Source of the DNA: an uncultured Ignavibacteria bacterium
Lineage (GTDB): Bacteria > Bacteroidota > Ignavibacteria > Ch128b
Direction: 5' to 3'
NCBI GenBank assembly: GCA_937944105.1
Contig: CALDZP010000003.1
Coordinates: forward strand, 1 to 64,000
DNA: 64,000 nucleotides
The position numbers and the translations under genes were made by a program. The notes under the pieces were generated by a model. The model was not told the DNA's origin. It worked only from the letters and a program-made list of their open reading frames with translations, and did not search any database. Below are positions 48,400-57,951 of this stretch, piece after piece (positions within the stretch are counted from its first letter, which is position 1; the number at the start of each line of letters is the position of its first letter).

Positions 48400-49207
48400 A
48401 ACTCAAATAAAAATAAATAAATGGTGAGACAAATAATAAACTATCAAATCTATCCAATATTCCTCCATGACCGGGTAAAATGTTTGACGAATCTTTACAA
48501 TTAACATCTCTCTTAAACATCGATTCAACAAGGTCACCAATCTGACCTATAATACCAACTACTAAACCCATATAAATTACATCATACCAATTTAAGAAAT
48601 TTAGAAGCAAGAATTTACCAGCCACAAAGGTTAAGATTGCAAAAACAAATCCAAAAATTGCACCTTCAATACTTTTTTTAGGACTGATTCTTTCAAGTAA
48701 TCGATGTTTTCCAAAGGCTGTGCCTCCAAAATAAGCAGCTGAATCACATATCCAGATTGCAGCAAGCATTACCATTATAATGTAAGCACCATGAGTGTAA
48801 TCCTGTTCAAATTTTTCTCTTATTCCAATTAATGTAGAATAGAAAAGACTCAAAAAAATTGCACCAAAAACAGTCATACCCACATTTAAAAAAGAATTAT
48901 TCTGAACTCTGGTTAAATTAAAAATTGCAACAAATGCAATAAATAAAAAAGTAATCGGTAAGAATAAACTAATTTGTTTTGAGTAAAAAATCCATATAAT
49001 CAAAATAGAATAGATAAACCCTGAAAGGTAATCTGGATTAGCACTTTTTTGCTCAGCCAATTTGTAAAATTCGTAAAGAGTTAAAAGTACAATAGCAGTT
49101 ACAAAAAGAGTAAAATAAATTTTTCCGAGATAGACAAGTAATAATATGAGTGGTATTGCAATAACACTCACAAGAACTCTTTGAAATAAATCCGGGAATC
49201 TGTTCAT
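48389..49207 (-). CDS. cdsA: Phosphatidate cytidylyltransferase CdsA
   Basis: 272 residues, about eight hydrophobic segments. The CdsA signature is in SPKKSIEGAIFG and GDLVESMFKRDVNCKDSSN, ending GILDRFDSLLFVSP. It makes CDP-diacylglycerol from phosphatidate and CTP, the entry to phospholipids. It overlaps rimO at its 3' end and the DUF2007 gene by 4 bases. Confidence 0.93.
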   Translation of the reverse strand: MNRFPDLFQRVLVSVIAIPLILLLVYLGKIYFTLFVTAIVLLTLYEFYKLAEQKSANPDYLSGFIYSILIIWIFYSKQISLFLPITFLFIAFVAIFNLTRVQNNSFLNVGMTVFGAIFLSLFYSTLIGIREKFEQDYTHGAYIIMVMLAAIWICDSAAYFGGTAFGKHRLLERISPKKSIEGAIFGFVFAILTFVAGKFLLLNFLNWYDVIYMGLVVGIIGQIGDLVESMFKRDVNCKDSSNILPGHGGILDRFDSLLFVSPFIYFYLSYAY

Positions 49208-49557
49208 TCATTGTCCTCAGAATAATCTTCTTTTTGATTTCCTATTTTTTCAATAATCATACGAGCTTCTTCCTCACGATATTCCGGGACAAGAACTTTG
49301 ATTTCTCCAAGTTCTCCTCCTAGTGGAAAAGAAGTATCTTTTTGCTCAAGAATTACACTCTCAATCCCAGCAGTTTCAAGATTAGTTTTTACCATTTCTG
49401 CCTCATATAACTGAGGTGTAGAAAAAACCTCAATCCAATTTTTATATTTCTCTTCTAATTTTTCAGATTCTTCTTTTAATATCAATTCGGCTCCACAATC
49501 AGAACAATATTCTATTGAATCCTCATATTCAAATCCACAGTTAGGACAAATCTTCAT
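49204..49557 (-). CDS. Zinc-ribbon plus DUF2007 protein
   Basis: 117 residues. An N-terminal zinc ribbon, CPNCGFEYEDSIEYCSDCG (two CxxC pairs), is joined to a C-terminal DUF2007 domain with STPQLYEAEMVKTNLETAG and GGELGEIKVLVPE. DUF2007 members are presumed signal-transducing or regulatory proteins; function unknown. It overlaps the CPBP gene by 17 bases and cdsA by 4, so it is embedded in the operon. Confidence 0.85.
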   Translation of the reverse strand: MKICPNCGFEYEDSIEYCSDCGAELILKEESEKLEEKYKNWIEVFSTPQLYEAEMVKTNLETAGIESVILEQKDTSFPLGGELGEIKVLVPEYREEEARMIIEKIGNQKEDYSEDNE

Positions 49558-50476
49558 CTTTAAACTCCTCTAAATTTTTTCGTTTGTTTACCTGATGTTT
49601 CAATATTAGTAAAGTAAACCATAATAAAAAAGCAGAAAAGATAAATACAAAATATAATGAGCTTACAGGATAATTTAGATCAGGTTTTGCAGAAATTACA
49701 TCTTCGGTTTTATACAAGGCATAAATCGTAATAGTGAAGAAGTTATTAATAAAGTGTAAAATTACTGAATTAAAAATTGAATCGGTCAAATATACTACAT
49801 AAGAAAAATAAGCACCCAGCGCAAAGAGTGGCAAGATTGCGAATGGATTAAAATGAAAAAGCGCAAAAATTAATGCGGTTATAAAAATTGTCCAGAAAAT
49901 ATTTAATCTTTTTTCAAAACTACTTTGAACAAATCCTCTAAAAAGAAATTCTTCACAAAATGCTGGAACAATAGCAATACTTATAACTATCGATAAATAA
50001 TCAAAAAAATTATCCATCGCTAAAAGTTCGAGGTAAGATTTCTGTACCAATTTATCAATGGAATCAAATATTTCGAATATCTTTCTGAAAGCGGGGTAGT
50101 TTGTTTTTAAAATTTCGATATAGTGTGATTGAATATAAAGATAAACCTGAGACGCAAAAAGAATTATTATAAGCCCAACAATTGAAATCATTAATTCAAC
50201 ATAGTTCGGTTTTCGAATTCTAAATGTATTAATAAAATCATTGTAAATAATTTTTGCAAAGAGAATGCTTAAAACAAGCATAAAAATTATTTGACTTATA
50301 GAAGTAAAAAGCCGAACATAACCTGCATTTTCTTTAGTTATCTGCAATCCTACAAATTGAAAAGTTAATAATCCCCCAACTAATTGATAAAGAAAAAACG
50401 AAACAAATAAAACCAGAAAGGCTGCACCAATTGGTGAGATACTGTATTGCTGATAATTTCTATTAAATTTGATCAA
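49541..50476 (-). CDS. CPBP-family intramembrane metalloprotease
   Basis: 311 residues, about eight hydrophobic segments. The abortive-infection/CAAX protease motif is EEFLFRGFV (EExxxR, about 178-186) with downstream FALFHFNPFAI and LHFINN, the usual glutamate/histidine active-site set. Start is TTG at 50476 with a strong GGAGG five bases upstream. Substrate unknown; prenyl-protein or peptide maturation is possible. Confidence 0.87.
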   Translation of the reverse strand: MIKFNRNYQQYSISPIGAAFLVLFVSFFLYQLVGGLLTFQFVGLQITKENAGYVRLFTSISQIIFMLVLSILFAKIIYNDFINTFRIRKPNYVELMISIVGLIIILFASQVYLYIQSHYIEILKTNYPAFRKIFEIFDSIDKLVQKSYLELLAMDNFFDYLSIVISIAIVPAFCEEFLFRGFVQSSFEKRLNIFWTIFITALIFALFHFNPFAILPLFALGAYFSYVVYLTDSIFNSVILHFINNFFTITIYALYKTEDVISAKPDLNYPVSSLYFVFIFSAFLLWFTLLILKHQVNKRKNLEEFKDEDLS

Positions 50477-50490
50477 AGAAACCTCCGTAT

Positions 50491-51438
50491 TTAAGCATAA
50501 TATTTTACCATTGCTGCAAGAAGCGGAATCATTAATTCATGATGTCCTGTAAACATAAATCCCTTACCACCATCCTGTGTGGGTCGCTGAACAACATTAA
50601 CACGCGGTCGATAGTGTTGAATGAAATCGAAATTTGCTGTGGTGAAATTAAAGACCTTATGACCGAGATTTCTTGCTACTGTAAGTGCTTTTAAAAATAC
50701 TTCCGGTAAAATTACATTTGAACCGATATTAGCAACAACGCCACCGTTCCTTAATTTTGAAACTTCATTACAAAATATTTTGAAATCGTTCATGCTCAAT
50801 TCTCCAATTGCTGCACCATTTACATCAGGATGCTGATGAGTAATATCAGTTCCAATTGCTGCATGAACCGTAATAACTTTATCGAGTTCAAAGGCATTAT
50901 AGATCAAACTTAAGTTTTTATTCTTTGCTTTGCGTAATTTAATTTCGATTGCCAGAGCTTCCCCGTAACCAAGATTTGAATGTTCATACTTCGAAAGAGT
51001 GGAATTAATAAATTCTCCTGTTTCCCTTGCCATCCCAAAAGAGCCATCTGTAATTCCAGCAGCTACATCTTCAGATGTTTTACCAAAAAAAGCCAGTTCA
51101 GAATCATGGATTGCCCCGGCACTATTCATCGCAATTGCAGTTATAAAATTATTTTTCATTAAATCTATTAAAATAGGACTCAAACCAACTTTTATAACAT
51201 GAGCACCAATCATGAATATGATTGGTTTATTTTTCTTTCTTGCTTTTACGATCAATTGAGCAAATTCCTTAAGATCATTAACAGCGAGAAATTTTGGTAA
51301 TGAATTAATATAATCACCAAAGGAATCTTTTTCAGGATCAAAGGTTTTTGCAAGTAAATTTAATTCAACTTTACTTTTTCTTTGTTTGATCGAGTATGTT
51401 TTAACTTTTGACAGATCAATTTTTTTATACTTCGACAT
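50491..51438 (-). CDS. Deoxyhypusine-synthase-like protein
   Basis: 315 residues. PIIFMIGAHVIKVGLSPILIDLM and AIAMNSAGAIHDSELAFFG resemble the NAD-binding and GG/AG-containing segments of the deoxyhypusine synthase fold, followed by ITDGSFGM, GTDITHQHP and NGGVVANIGSNVILPEVFLKAL. Bacteria of this type lack the eIF5A substrate, so a different role is likely. The ATG overlaps the DUF3108 stop (TAATG). Fold assignment is by eye and moderate. Confidence 0.6.
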   Translation of the reverse strand: MSKYKKIDLSKVKTYSIKQRKSKVELNLLAKTFDPEKDSFGDYINSLPKFLAVNDLKEFAQLIVKARKKNKPIIFMIGAHVIKVGLSPILIDLMKNNFITAIAMNSAGAIHDSELAFFGKTSEDVAAGITDGSFGMARETGEFINSTLSKYEHSNLGYGEALAIEIKLRKAKNKNLSLIYNAFELDKVITVHAAIGTDITHQHPDVNGAAIGELSMNDFKIFCNEVSKLRNGGVVANIGSNVILPEVFLKALTVARNLGHKVFNFTTANFDFIQHYRPRVNVVQRPTQDGGKGFMFTGHHELMIPLLAAMVKYYA

Positions 51439-52226
51439 TATAATTTTGCCTTAAGTGGTGACTTTAAATTTTCGTAACTCGTAAGTTCACTATCAATTGC
51501 TCCAATAATCACTTTAGTTTTTACCTTAACGGGCATCTTATTATCATCGTCAGTTAACCAGATTAAAATGCTCCCTTCAGATTTAAATAAACCTCCTTCC
51601 TGAACAAGAGGTTCAACAACAATACATCGAAATTTTCCAGCTTTTACTGATACAACTTCTTTCCCATGGTATAAAACTTCGAGATCATAGGTTTTATCTT
51701 TATAGAAATTCTGCAATTTAATTTTATCACCTTTTTTCATTTTAGAAAAATCGAGAGTTCGCACATAAAAGAAAGCAGAAACAATATCGTGAACGTAAGG
51801 CGGGACTTTGAATACTCCTTCTGAAGTTTTTGCAAGATTTCTTCTCTGATCAAAAAATGCACTGAAATCCCTTGAATATTTTCCTTCACGGATGTGTTGT
51901 TCAAATCTCCAGGGAAAAATTCCTTCTACATCCAGATAAGTTTCATATCTGTCTCGCACTTTAAAGAATGGATCGAAGGCTGGAACAGTGTTAACTTCAA
52001 ATTTAATTCTGTAAACTTTTCTGCCTGCAATGGTTTTGATCTCAGGAATAGAAAAGGTTGCAATGCCGGCTGTTACAAAACCGTAATTGACATCAAAAGT
52101 TAACTTTTCATTTAGTCCAAATGCTTTGTTTTCAACATTTCTGAATTCAGCTACACCAAATGCTAAAAATGACAATGAAATAATTATTAGAAAAAGATTG
52201 AAATTTAAATAAACCAACTTTTTCAT
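51438..52226 (-). CDS. DUF3108-domain exported protein
   Basis: 262 residues with a signal/anchor (about 5-23). The DUF3108 pattern is visible: EKLTFDVNYGFVTAGIATF, VPAFDPFFKVRDRYETYLD, FPWRFEQHIREGKYSRDF, VVEPLVQEGGLFKSEGSILIWLTDD. Members are beta-rich periplasmic or outer-membrane-associated proteins of unknown role. Forms a coupled pair with the deoxyhypusine-synthase-like gene. Confidence 0.85.
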   Translation of the reverse strand: MKKLVYLNFNLFLIIISLSFLAFGVAEFRNVENKAFGLNEKLTFDVNYGFVTAGIATFSIPEIKTIAGRKVYRIKFEVNTVPAFDPFFKVRDRYETYLDVEGIFPWRFEQHIREGKYSRDFSAFFDQRRNLAKTSEGVFKVPPYVHDIVSAFFYVRTLDFSKMKKGDKIKLQNFYKDKTYDLEVLYHGKEVVSVKAGKFRCIVVEPLVQEGGLFKSEGSILIWLTDDDNKMPVKVKTKVIIGAIDSELTSYENLKSPLKAKL

Positions 52227-52415
52227 AGAAGATTTCCTGTAAACTTTATTTTAATGTATTAAATGAATTGAGACAAACATAAATTCAAAAGAACTATTAC
52301 TCTCTAATTTATATTAAAATGATTTTTCTTTTGTTATTAAAAAATCTCTCAGAAATAACAAAGAGTTTTTGATTTTTTATGCTGTTCACTTCGAGTCTTT
52401 TATTGAAATTTTGTC

Positions 52416-53444
52416 TTAAATTTTTTTCAAAAATTCCAGATTTATAATTTTTTCAATTTCTTTATAAACCTTGAAAACATCAATTGAATCCATACAATTT
52501 AATCTTTTGCATTGTTCAGGGGTACAATCGAGACAATCAATTTCTGGTTCAAATATAATTCTTTTTTTTGTAATTGGACCCCATCTAATTAGAGAAGCAA
52601 CTTTAATTTTTGGATAAAATGAAATTACCCAACAATTAGCAATTGCGGCTAAATGAGTTGGTCCCGTGGAATTTCCTACATAAACACTTGCAATTGAAAA
52701 TAGATTAAATAATTCAGGAAGATTTAATTCCCCCGCAAAATTGTGCACCTTAAAATCAAAATCATTAAATAATTCATAAAGAAAAAGGAAATCCTTTTGA
52801 GTACCGGTTAAAATAATTTCTACATCCAGATTCTGCTTAATAAGTCTTGCGAGTTCTTTAAAATTTAAGTAGCTCCAATCAACAGCAGATCCCCCACTGG
52901 AAATATGCAAAACAATTAAAGGTTTGCTTAAATCAACATTATACTTTAATAATTTATTGTAAACTTTTCTTCGAAATTCTTCGTCGGGTTTTAAACCAAA
53001 CTTAATTCCTAATAAATTATTCTCATTTTTTATTCCAAGCGGTTCAAGTAAATCTAAATTATACAATGCTTCATGTTTAATACTCTCTTTTCTGTGATGC
53101 GCCACTCTTTTATTAAATAAAAATGAATAGGCTCTATATTTCGTGCCGATTCGAATTTTTATCCCCGCAAAAAATACAACAAGGGCATTTCGAAATGTCG
53201 GTCGAGCTACAATTGCATAATCAATTTTTTTTCTTCTTAATATTTCAACAAGTTCAAAAAATCCTACTTTGTCTATAGATATAACATCGTCAACTGCTTC
53301 AGATTTAGAAATTATTGGAGCGGTATATGAATTTGCCAGAAAATAAATCTTAGAATCAGCATAATTATCCTTTATCTTTACGGCTATCGGTAAAGTTAAA
53401 AGTGCATCACCAAGTCTATCTGTTCTAACTATTAAAAATTTCAT
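52416..53444 (-). CDS. Glycosyltransferase family 9 (heptosyltransferase-like)
   Basis: 342 residues. Starts KFLIVRTDRLGDALLTLPIA, the GT9 N-terminal motif, with LHISSGGSAVDW, ILTGTQKDFLFL and GNSTGPTHLAAIANC, the donor-binding region. Likely adds a heptose or related sugar to lipopolysaccharide or another surface glycan in the cytoplasm. The Cys-rich DCLDCTPEQCKRLNCMD near the C-terminus may bind a metal. It lies 9 bases from the AAG gene. Confidence 0.9.
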   Translation of the reverse strand: MKFLIVRTDRLGDALLTLPIAVKIKDNYADSKIYFLANSYTAPIISKSEAVDDVISIDKVGFFELVEILRRKKIDYAIVARPTFRNALVVFFAGIKIRIGTKYRAYSFLFNKRVAHHRKESIKHEALYNLDLLEPLGIKNENNLLGIKFGLKPDEEFRRKVYNKLLKYNVDLSKPLIVLHISSGGSAVDWSYLNFKELARLIKQNLDVEIILTGTQKDFLFLYELFNDFDFKVHNFAGELNLPELFNLFSIASVYVGNSTGPTHLAAIANCWVISFYPKIKVASLIRWGPITKKRIIFEPEIDCLDCTPEQCKRLNCMDSIDVFKVYKEIEKIINLEFLKKI

Positions 53445-53453
53445 TGTGTAATT

Positions 53454-54041
53454 TTACTTTTTAGAGACAAATTTGTTTTCTTTTATGTAAAATCTTAAAG
53501 GTAGATCTTTAGATTTTTCGATACCAATTCTTGTTGTTCTTACAATTTCAAAAGTTGAGTTTGAAATTGATTCTGCTATAAATAAATCAGGTGAGGTTTT
53601 AAGATCAACACCATTAAATTTTTTATCAATCTTCAAAGCCTGACATAGTTTAGCAGGTCCATTAGTTAAATTAACAATATCACTTTTATTTCTGAATTTT
53701 TTCATCAATTCAATTCCTTCAATTGGCTCAAGAGCACGAATCAAAACAGCAGAACCTTTTCCTTTTTCACCTGTCACAACATTGAAGCAATAATGCATAC
53801 CATAAGTGAAATAAACATAAGCAAGTCCAGGCTCTCCAAACATAACTTTATTTCTTTCCGTCATACCAATAGCAGAGTGCGAAGCAAGATCATTATCATC
53901 AAGATATGCTTCTGTTTCAACAATTTTTCCTGCCAGTATTTGACCTTTAAAAACTCTAACGAGAATTTTTCCAAGTAAATTTTTTGCAACCTCTGGAGTA
54001 GAATCTTGAAAAAAATTATTCTTAACCTTTGTGTATTTCAT
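53454..54041 (-). CDS. DNA-3-methyladenine glycosylase (AAG/MPG family)
   Basis: 195 residues, the usual length of bacterial AAG. Conserved KIVETEAYLDDNDLASHS with the catalytic Glu, FGEPGLAYVYFTYGMHYCFNVVT, VLIRALEPIEGIELM and NGPAKLCQALKID. It removes alkylated and deaminated purines in base excision repair. Follows the GT9 gene closely on the same strand; no functional link is implied. Confidence 0.94.
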   Translation of the reverse strand: MKYTKVKNNFFQDSTPEVAKNLLGKILVRVFKGQILAGKIVETEAYLDDNDLASHSAIGMTERNKVMFGEPGLAYVYFTYGMHYCFNVVTGEKGKGSAVLIRALEPIEGIELMKKFRNKSDIVNLTNGPAKLCQALKIDKKFNGVDLKTSPDLFIAESISNSTFEIVRTTRIGIEKSKDLPLRFYIKENKFVSKK

Positions 54042-54091
54042 TTAGCGCATTATAAAATTTGGATTATAAAAATTGTAAGCTCGAAATTGCC

Positions 54092-54742
54092 TTAATCAGA
54101 TTTGATTTTCGATTTCAAGAACTCCATTTGTTTTTCATAGTAATCTTTTCGTGAAGGATTTTTATGGATTAATTTTTGAAGAATTTTATATGCTTTTTCA
54201 AATAAACCCTGATTAACTAAAATATGATACATCGTTTCAGTAATTACTTCTGGAGTTTCATTTGGTGGCTCGTAAAGTTTATCAAAATTTGGATCTGCTT
54301 TTATTATTAACGAATTAGCATTCTCTAATTTTTCCATAATCTGTTCAATTTCAGATTTTTCTACCATTTTTCTTTTCCTGAGAATAGACTCCGAATGTGA
54401 AAAAGATTGTTCCCCTTTTATTCTAAATAAAAACTGTTTATTTAATATCCTATCAATCAAGAATTTAGCTGTTTGGCAATTCGGGCTAAGAGTTAGTACT
54501 TTTTGAAGATTTTCTAGAGCTTCTTTATCTCTACCTTTTTGAAATAAAATTTTTGCGTAAACAAGATAAGCGGTTGTATACAATTTATGTTTCTTTAAAC
54601 CACTCTGAACTACTTTTAATGCTTCATTAATCATTCCTTTTTTCAAAAGTAAATCGGCGTATCTTGCAAAAAGAGGAGAATCTGGATTTCGTTCTATAAT
54701 TTCTCTGATCCGATTTAAATCAAGATCATAAGATATTTTCAC
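54092..54742 (-). CDS. TPR-repeat protein
   Basis: 216 residues with at least two or three tetratricopeptide-like helical pairs: SPLFARYADLLLKKGMINEAL, TTAYLVYAKILFQKGRDKEALEN and a later QGLFEKAYKILQKL. A basic linker (about 125-140) separates them. Probably a scaffolding partner for the GT2, whose stop overlaps this start. The start is GTG at 54742, with the overlap GTGA. Confidence 0.75.
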   Translation of the reverse strand: MKISYDLDLNRIREIIERNPDSPLFARYADLLLKKGMINEALKVVQSGLKKHKLYTTAYLVYAKILFQKGRDKEALENLQKVLTLSPNCQTAKFLIDRILNKQFLFRIKGEQSFSHSESILRKRKMVEKSEIEQIMEKLENANSLIIKADPNFDKLYEPPNETPEVITETMYHILVNQGLFEKAYKILQKLIHKNPSRKDYYEKQMEFLKSKIKSD

Positions 54743-56205
54743 TTTTTACTCTCCAGTGCATGTTTGATTGACATAATTGCAATCACTCCATATCCAAGAA
54801 AATACATTGAAAGGAAAGGGATTGCCGCTATTTCTGCATAAAAAGAAGCCATTCCTATTCCAAACAAAGCCCATAGTGCAAATATCAGTTCAAGTAAAAT
54901 CATCGGGCTAATTTTCGTTACAGCATACTTTTTTCTCTTCGGATGTGGATTGTTTAAATTTGATTCAATTCTGAATTTAGGTGTTCTTACGAACTCACTT
55001 TTTTTATTAAGCAAACCTTCTATAACTGCACGAGTATTATTTAAGGCAAATCCCATACTACCAGCCATAAAAACAGGGAAGAGATAAATTCGTCTTTTCC
55101 AATCGGGATAAACGTCTTTTTGAGAATACATATACATCAAAAATGAAGAAATGAAAGCAAGCGTAAAAATGGACATAAACGCAAAGTATTCATCATAATT
55201 TCCTGTATTTTTAACATAAACAAGAGGAACATTGAGCAAACCAGCCATAACAATCAATGGAAAAACAATATTCATAGTTAAATGAAATGTTGAATAAAGT
55301 TTAATTTTGAGCGGGACTTTAGATTTCCAAACAAGTGGGAGTATTTTCTTTGCTGTTTCAATTGCGCCTTTTGTCCAACGAAATTGTTGATTCTTTAAGG
55401 CATTGATTTCAATCGGTAATTCAGAAGGAGAAGTGAAATCATTCAAGAAAATGAATTTCCATCCTTTAAGTTGTGCACGATAACTTAAATCAAGATCTTC
55501 TGTTAAAGTATCCGGTTGCCAATTACCAGCATCGAGAATACACGACTTACGCCAGATACCAGCTGTTCCATTAAAGTTGATAAAAAATCCAGCTTTATTT
55601 CTAATTTGTTGTTCCATCACAAAATGCCCATCCAGCGCAAGAGCTTGTGCTCGAGTTAATATTGAATATTCAGCATTCATATGTTCCCAGCGAGTTTGAA
55701 CCATTCCAATTTTTGGATCTGTGAAATAATGGATAGTTCGATTTAGAAATTCAGGATTTGGAATAAAATCAGCATCAAAGATTGCAATAAATTCTGCATC
55801 TGTTTTTTCAAGACCTTCTTTCAAAGCGCCAGCTTTAAAACCATACCGATTATCTCTATGATAATAAGTAATATTAAAACCAAGTTTCTTTTTCTCTTCT
55901 ACTATCTTCTTCAATACATCTTGAGTTTCATCAGTTGAATCATCCAGAACCTGAATTTCCATTTTATCTTTTGGATAATTGATTTTGCATACAGCTTCTA
56001 TTAATCTATCGACAACAAGTGCTTCATTAAATGTTGGTAGTTGAATGCAAACCTTTGGTAGTTCTTTAAAATATTCTTTTGGTTCAAACTTAACATCTTT
56101 GAATTTATTGTATAAATAAACTAAAAAGAATCCGTGCATTCCATAAAAAAATAAAATAGAAAGTGTAATTAAGTATGCTGTCAAAATTGCATCTTCTGTC
56201 GCCAA
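54739..56205 (-). CDS. Membrane glycosyltransferase family 2 (CESA/CSLA-like)
   Basis: 488 residues. N-terminal helix (about 10-32), a GT2 catalytic domain with VLDDSTDET, FDADFIPNPEF, TEDLDLSYRAQLKGW and QQFRWTKG (D,D,D,QxxRW), then four or five C-terminal membrane helices. Such enzymes polymerise or transfer beta-linked sugars across the inner membrane, so a surface glycan or glucomannan-like polymer is plausible. Start TTG at 56205 with AGAGG upstream. Overlaps the TPR gene by 4 bases. Confidence 0.9.
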   Translation of the reverse strand: MATEDAILTAYLITLSILFFYGMHGFFLVYLYNKFKDVKFEPKEYFKELPKVCIQLPTFNEALVVDRLIEAVCKINYPKDKMEIQVLDDSTDETQDVLKKIVEEKKKLGFNITYYHRDNRYGFKAGALKEGLEKTDAEFIAIFDADFIPNPEFLNRTIHYFTDPKIGMVQTRWEHMNAEYSILTRAQALALDGHFVMEQQIRNKAGFFINFNGTAGIWRKSCILDAGNWQPDTLTEDLDLSYRAQLKGWKFIFLNDFTSPSELPIEINALKNQQFRWTKGAIETAKKILPLVWKSKVPLKIKLYSTFHLTMNIVFPLIVMAGLLNVPLVYVKNTGNYDEYFAFMSIFTLAFISSFLMYMYSQKDVYPDWKRRIYLFPVFMAGSMGFALNNTRAVIEGLLNKKSEFVRTPKFRIESNLNNPHPKRKKYAVTKISPMILLELIFALWALFGIGMASFYAEIAAIPFLSMYFLGYGVIAIMSIKHALESKK

Positions 56206-56223
56206 TTTGACCTCTATATTTTT

Positions 56224-56718
56224 TTACCAATCAGAAACTGTTGCTATTAAAATATCTTCAGTTAAATTATCAATTGCTTTTTGAATTGCCTGCTGCTTTG
56301 CTGCCAATCCAACATCAACAGCATAATCGCTGTATTGTGAGAAATTTTTTTCCCAGATTTGTCTTTTTGTTCTCTGATCAATGAATTTAACTTTAACTTG
56401 AATCACAATTCGTCTGGAATTGACCTGTTCATTTCCTGTAATTACAAATGGTTCATCTCTTAAAGCTGTTATAATTCCTTCGAGTATTGTATCAGAATAT
56501 TTTTTATCGACCACCTGAAGAGAATTATCCTGAATAAATTTTTGAATTAAAGAGTTAGTTAAAATTTCTCTTAATCCAGCTTCGGTATAACCACTGATAT
56601 CATCAAAAACCGGTATTGCAACTGTTCTCATATCAGCTGGAATTGAGGCTCCAGTGAAGGAGTAGCTACATCCAGAAATTATTAAAATAAATAAAAAATA
56701 AAATATATGTTTAATCAT
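56224..56718 (-). CDS. lptE: LptE-like LPS-assembly lipoprotein
   Basis: 164 residues. Signal peptide with lipobox ISGC (Cys about 17), then [20 protein letters not shown], the usual LptE start, and an alpha/beta fold with [18 protein letters not shown] and [14 protein letters not shown]. LptE plugs the LptD translocon that places lipopolysaccharide in the outer membrane. It overlaps the sigma-54 activator by 8 bases and precedes GT2 by 18, a link between LPS export and glycan synthesis. Confidence 0.88.
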   Translation of the reverse strand: MIKHIFYFLFILIISGCSYSFTGASIPADMRTVAIPVFDDISGYTEAGLREILTNSLIQKFIQDNSLQVVDKKYSDTILEGIITALRDEPFVITGNEQVNSRRIVIQVKVKFIDQRTKRQIWEKNFSQYSDYAVDVGLAAKQQAIQKAIDNLTEDILIATVSDW

Positions 56719-57823
56719 CCATTTGTAATTCTTTTAGTCGTCTATATAGTGTTCTTAAACTAATACCTAAAAGCTCAGCTGCTTTTTTTTTATCAAACTT
56801 AGCTTGAATCAACGCATTTTTTATAGCTTCTTTTTGTTGTTCTTTATACGATGTTATAGAATAATTTTCTGTTTCAGGAATAATATCTTCAATCTTGTTA
56901 GAACGATTTAAAATTGCTTCCTTAATTTCCATCAAATCTTTTTTTATTTCAAATAAAGCCTTGTAAATAAATTCGCGGTCAGCTACCTCAGCTGACTTAT
57001 TAACGAAAATAGGAAGATTTCTTTCTCTTTCATCAAACTGTAAAGGCGTTAGATATTTTTCAAAATCCTCAATTCGCAAAATGCCTGTTTTGTTTAGTGC
57101 CGCTGCCGATTCGATAATATTCTTCAACTCTCGCACATTACCAGGCCAGGAGTAATCCATCAAAAATTCGTAAGCCTCTGAAGCAATTTCAATTTTGGAA
57201 ATTTTATTTCTTTCACAGAAGTCTTCAAGAAACTTATCAGCCAGAATCGGTATATCTTCTTTTCTTTTTCTCAAAGGTGGAATTTCAATCATTACAGTTC
57301 GAAGTCTATAGTATAAGTCCTCACGGAATCTTTTTTTGTAAACTTCTAATGCAAGATCCTTATTTGTAGCGGTAATAAAACGTACGTCAACTTTAATAAC
57401 AGTTTCGGCACCAAGTCTTAAAATCTCTTTAGTTTCAAGTACTCTTAAAAATTTCACCTGAAGTGGTAAAGGTAAATCACCAATTTCATCTAAAAAGAGC
57501 GTACCACCATCTGCAAGTTCAAAATATCCTTTTCTTGATTCCACTGCACCAGTAAAAGCCCCTCTTTGATGACCAAACAATTCACTTTCAATTAAACCTT
57601 CAGGAATTGCACCACAATTAACACTGAACAATTTTTTGTTTGCTCTTGGACTTAGACCATGAATTGCCTTTGCTACGAGTTCCTTTCCTGAGCCACTTTC
57701 TCCTTGAATTAATACAGTTATATCAGTTGGTGCAACCTGGTGAATAACCTCAACCATTTCCTTCATTATTTGTGAACGATAAAAAATCCCGAATCTATTC
57801 TGAAACTCTTTATGATCAATCAT
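56711..57823 (-). CDS. Sigma-54-dependent transcriptional activator, no receiver domain
   Basis: 370 residues. AAA+ domain from near the N-terminus: Walker A GESGSGKE (41-48), GAFTGA (88-93) that contacts sigma-54, Walker [13 protein letters not shown], and a Fis-type HTH at the end ([19 protein letters not shown]). There is no receiver, GAF or PAS domain, so activity is probably set by expression or by another protein. Overlaps lptE by 8 bases. Which promoters it drives is not evident. Confidence 0.93.
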   Translation of the reverse strand: MIDHKEFQNRFGIFYRSQIMKEMVEVIHQVAPTDITVLIQGESGSGKELVAKAIHGLSPRANKKLFSVNCGAIPEGLIESELFGHQRGAFTGAVESRKGYFELADGGTLFLDEIGDLPLPLQVKFLRVLETKEILRLGAETVIKVDVRFITATNKDLALEVYKKRFREDLYYRLRTVMIEIPPLRKRKEDIPILADKFLEDFCERNKISKIEIASEAYEFLMDYSWPGNVRELKNIIESAAALNKTGILRIEDFEKYLTPLQFDERERNLPIFVNKSAEVADREFIYKALFEIKKDLMEIKEAILNRSNKIEDIIPETENYSITSYKEQQKEAIKNALIQAKFDKKKAAELLGISLRTLYRRLKELQMDD

Positions 57824-57951
57824 ATATTATAGTTTTAATATTTTCCTTCATCTCAATCTTAATCTATTAAAATGCTAACAAAATTAAATAAATTGGAAGT
57901 AAAATTCTCTTTTAATGTCTAATTCGGTAGGAACATTATAAGTAATAAAAA

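Noticed and set aside
52227..52415. Terminator after the GT9 gene
   Set aside because: Possible pairing (CTCT with AGAG near 52345-52370) is only about 4 bp with mismatches.
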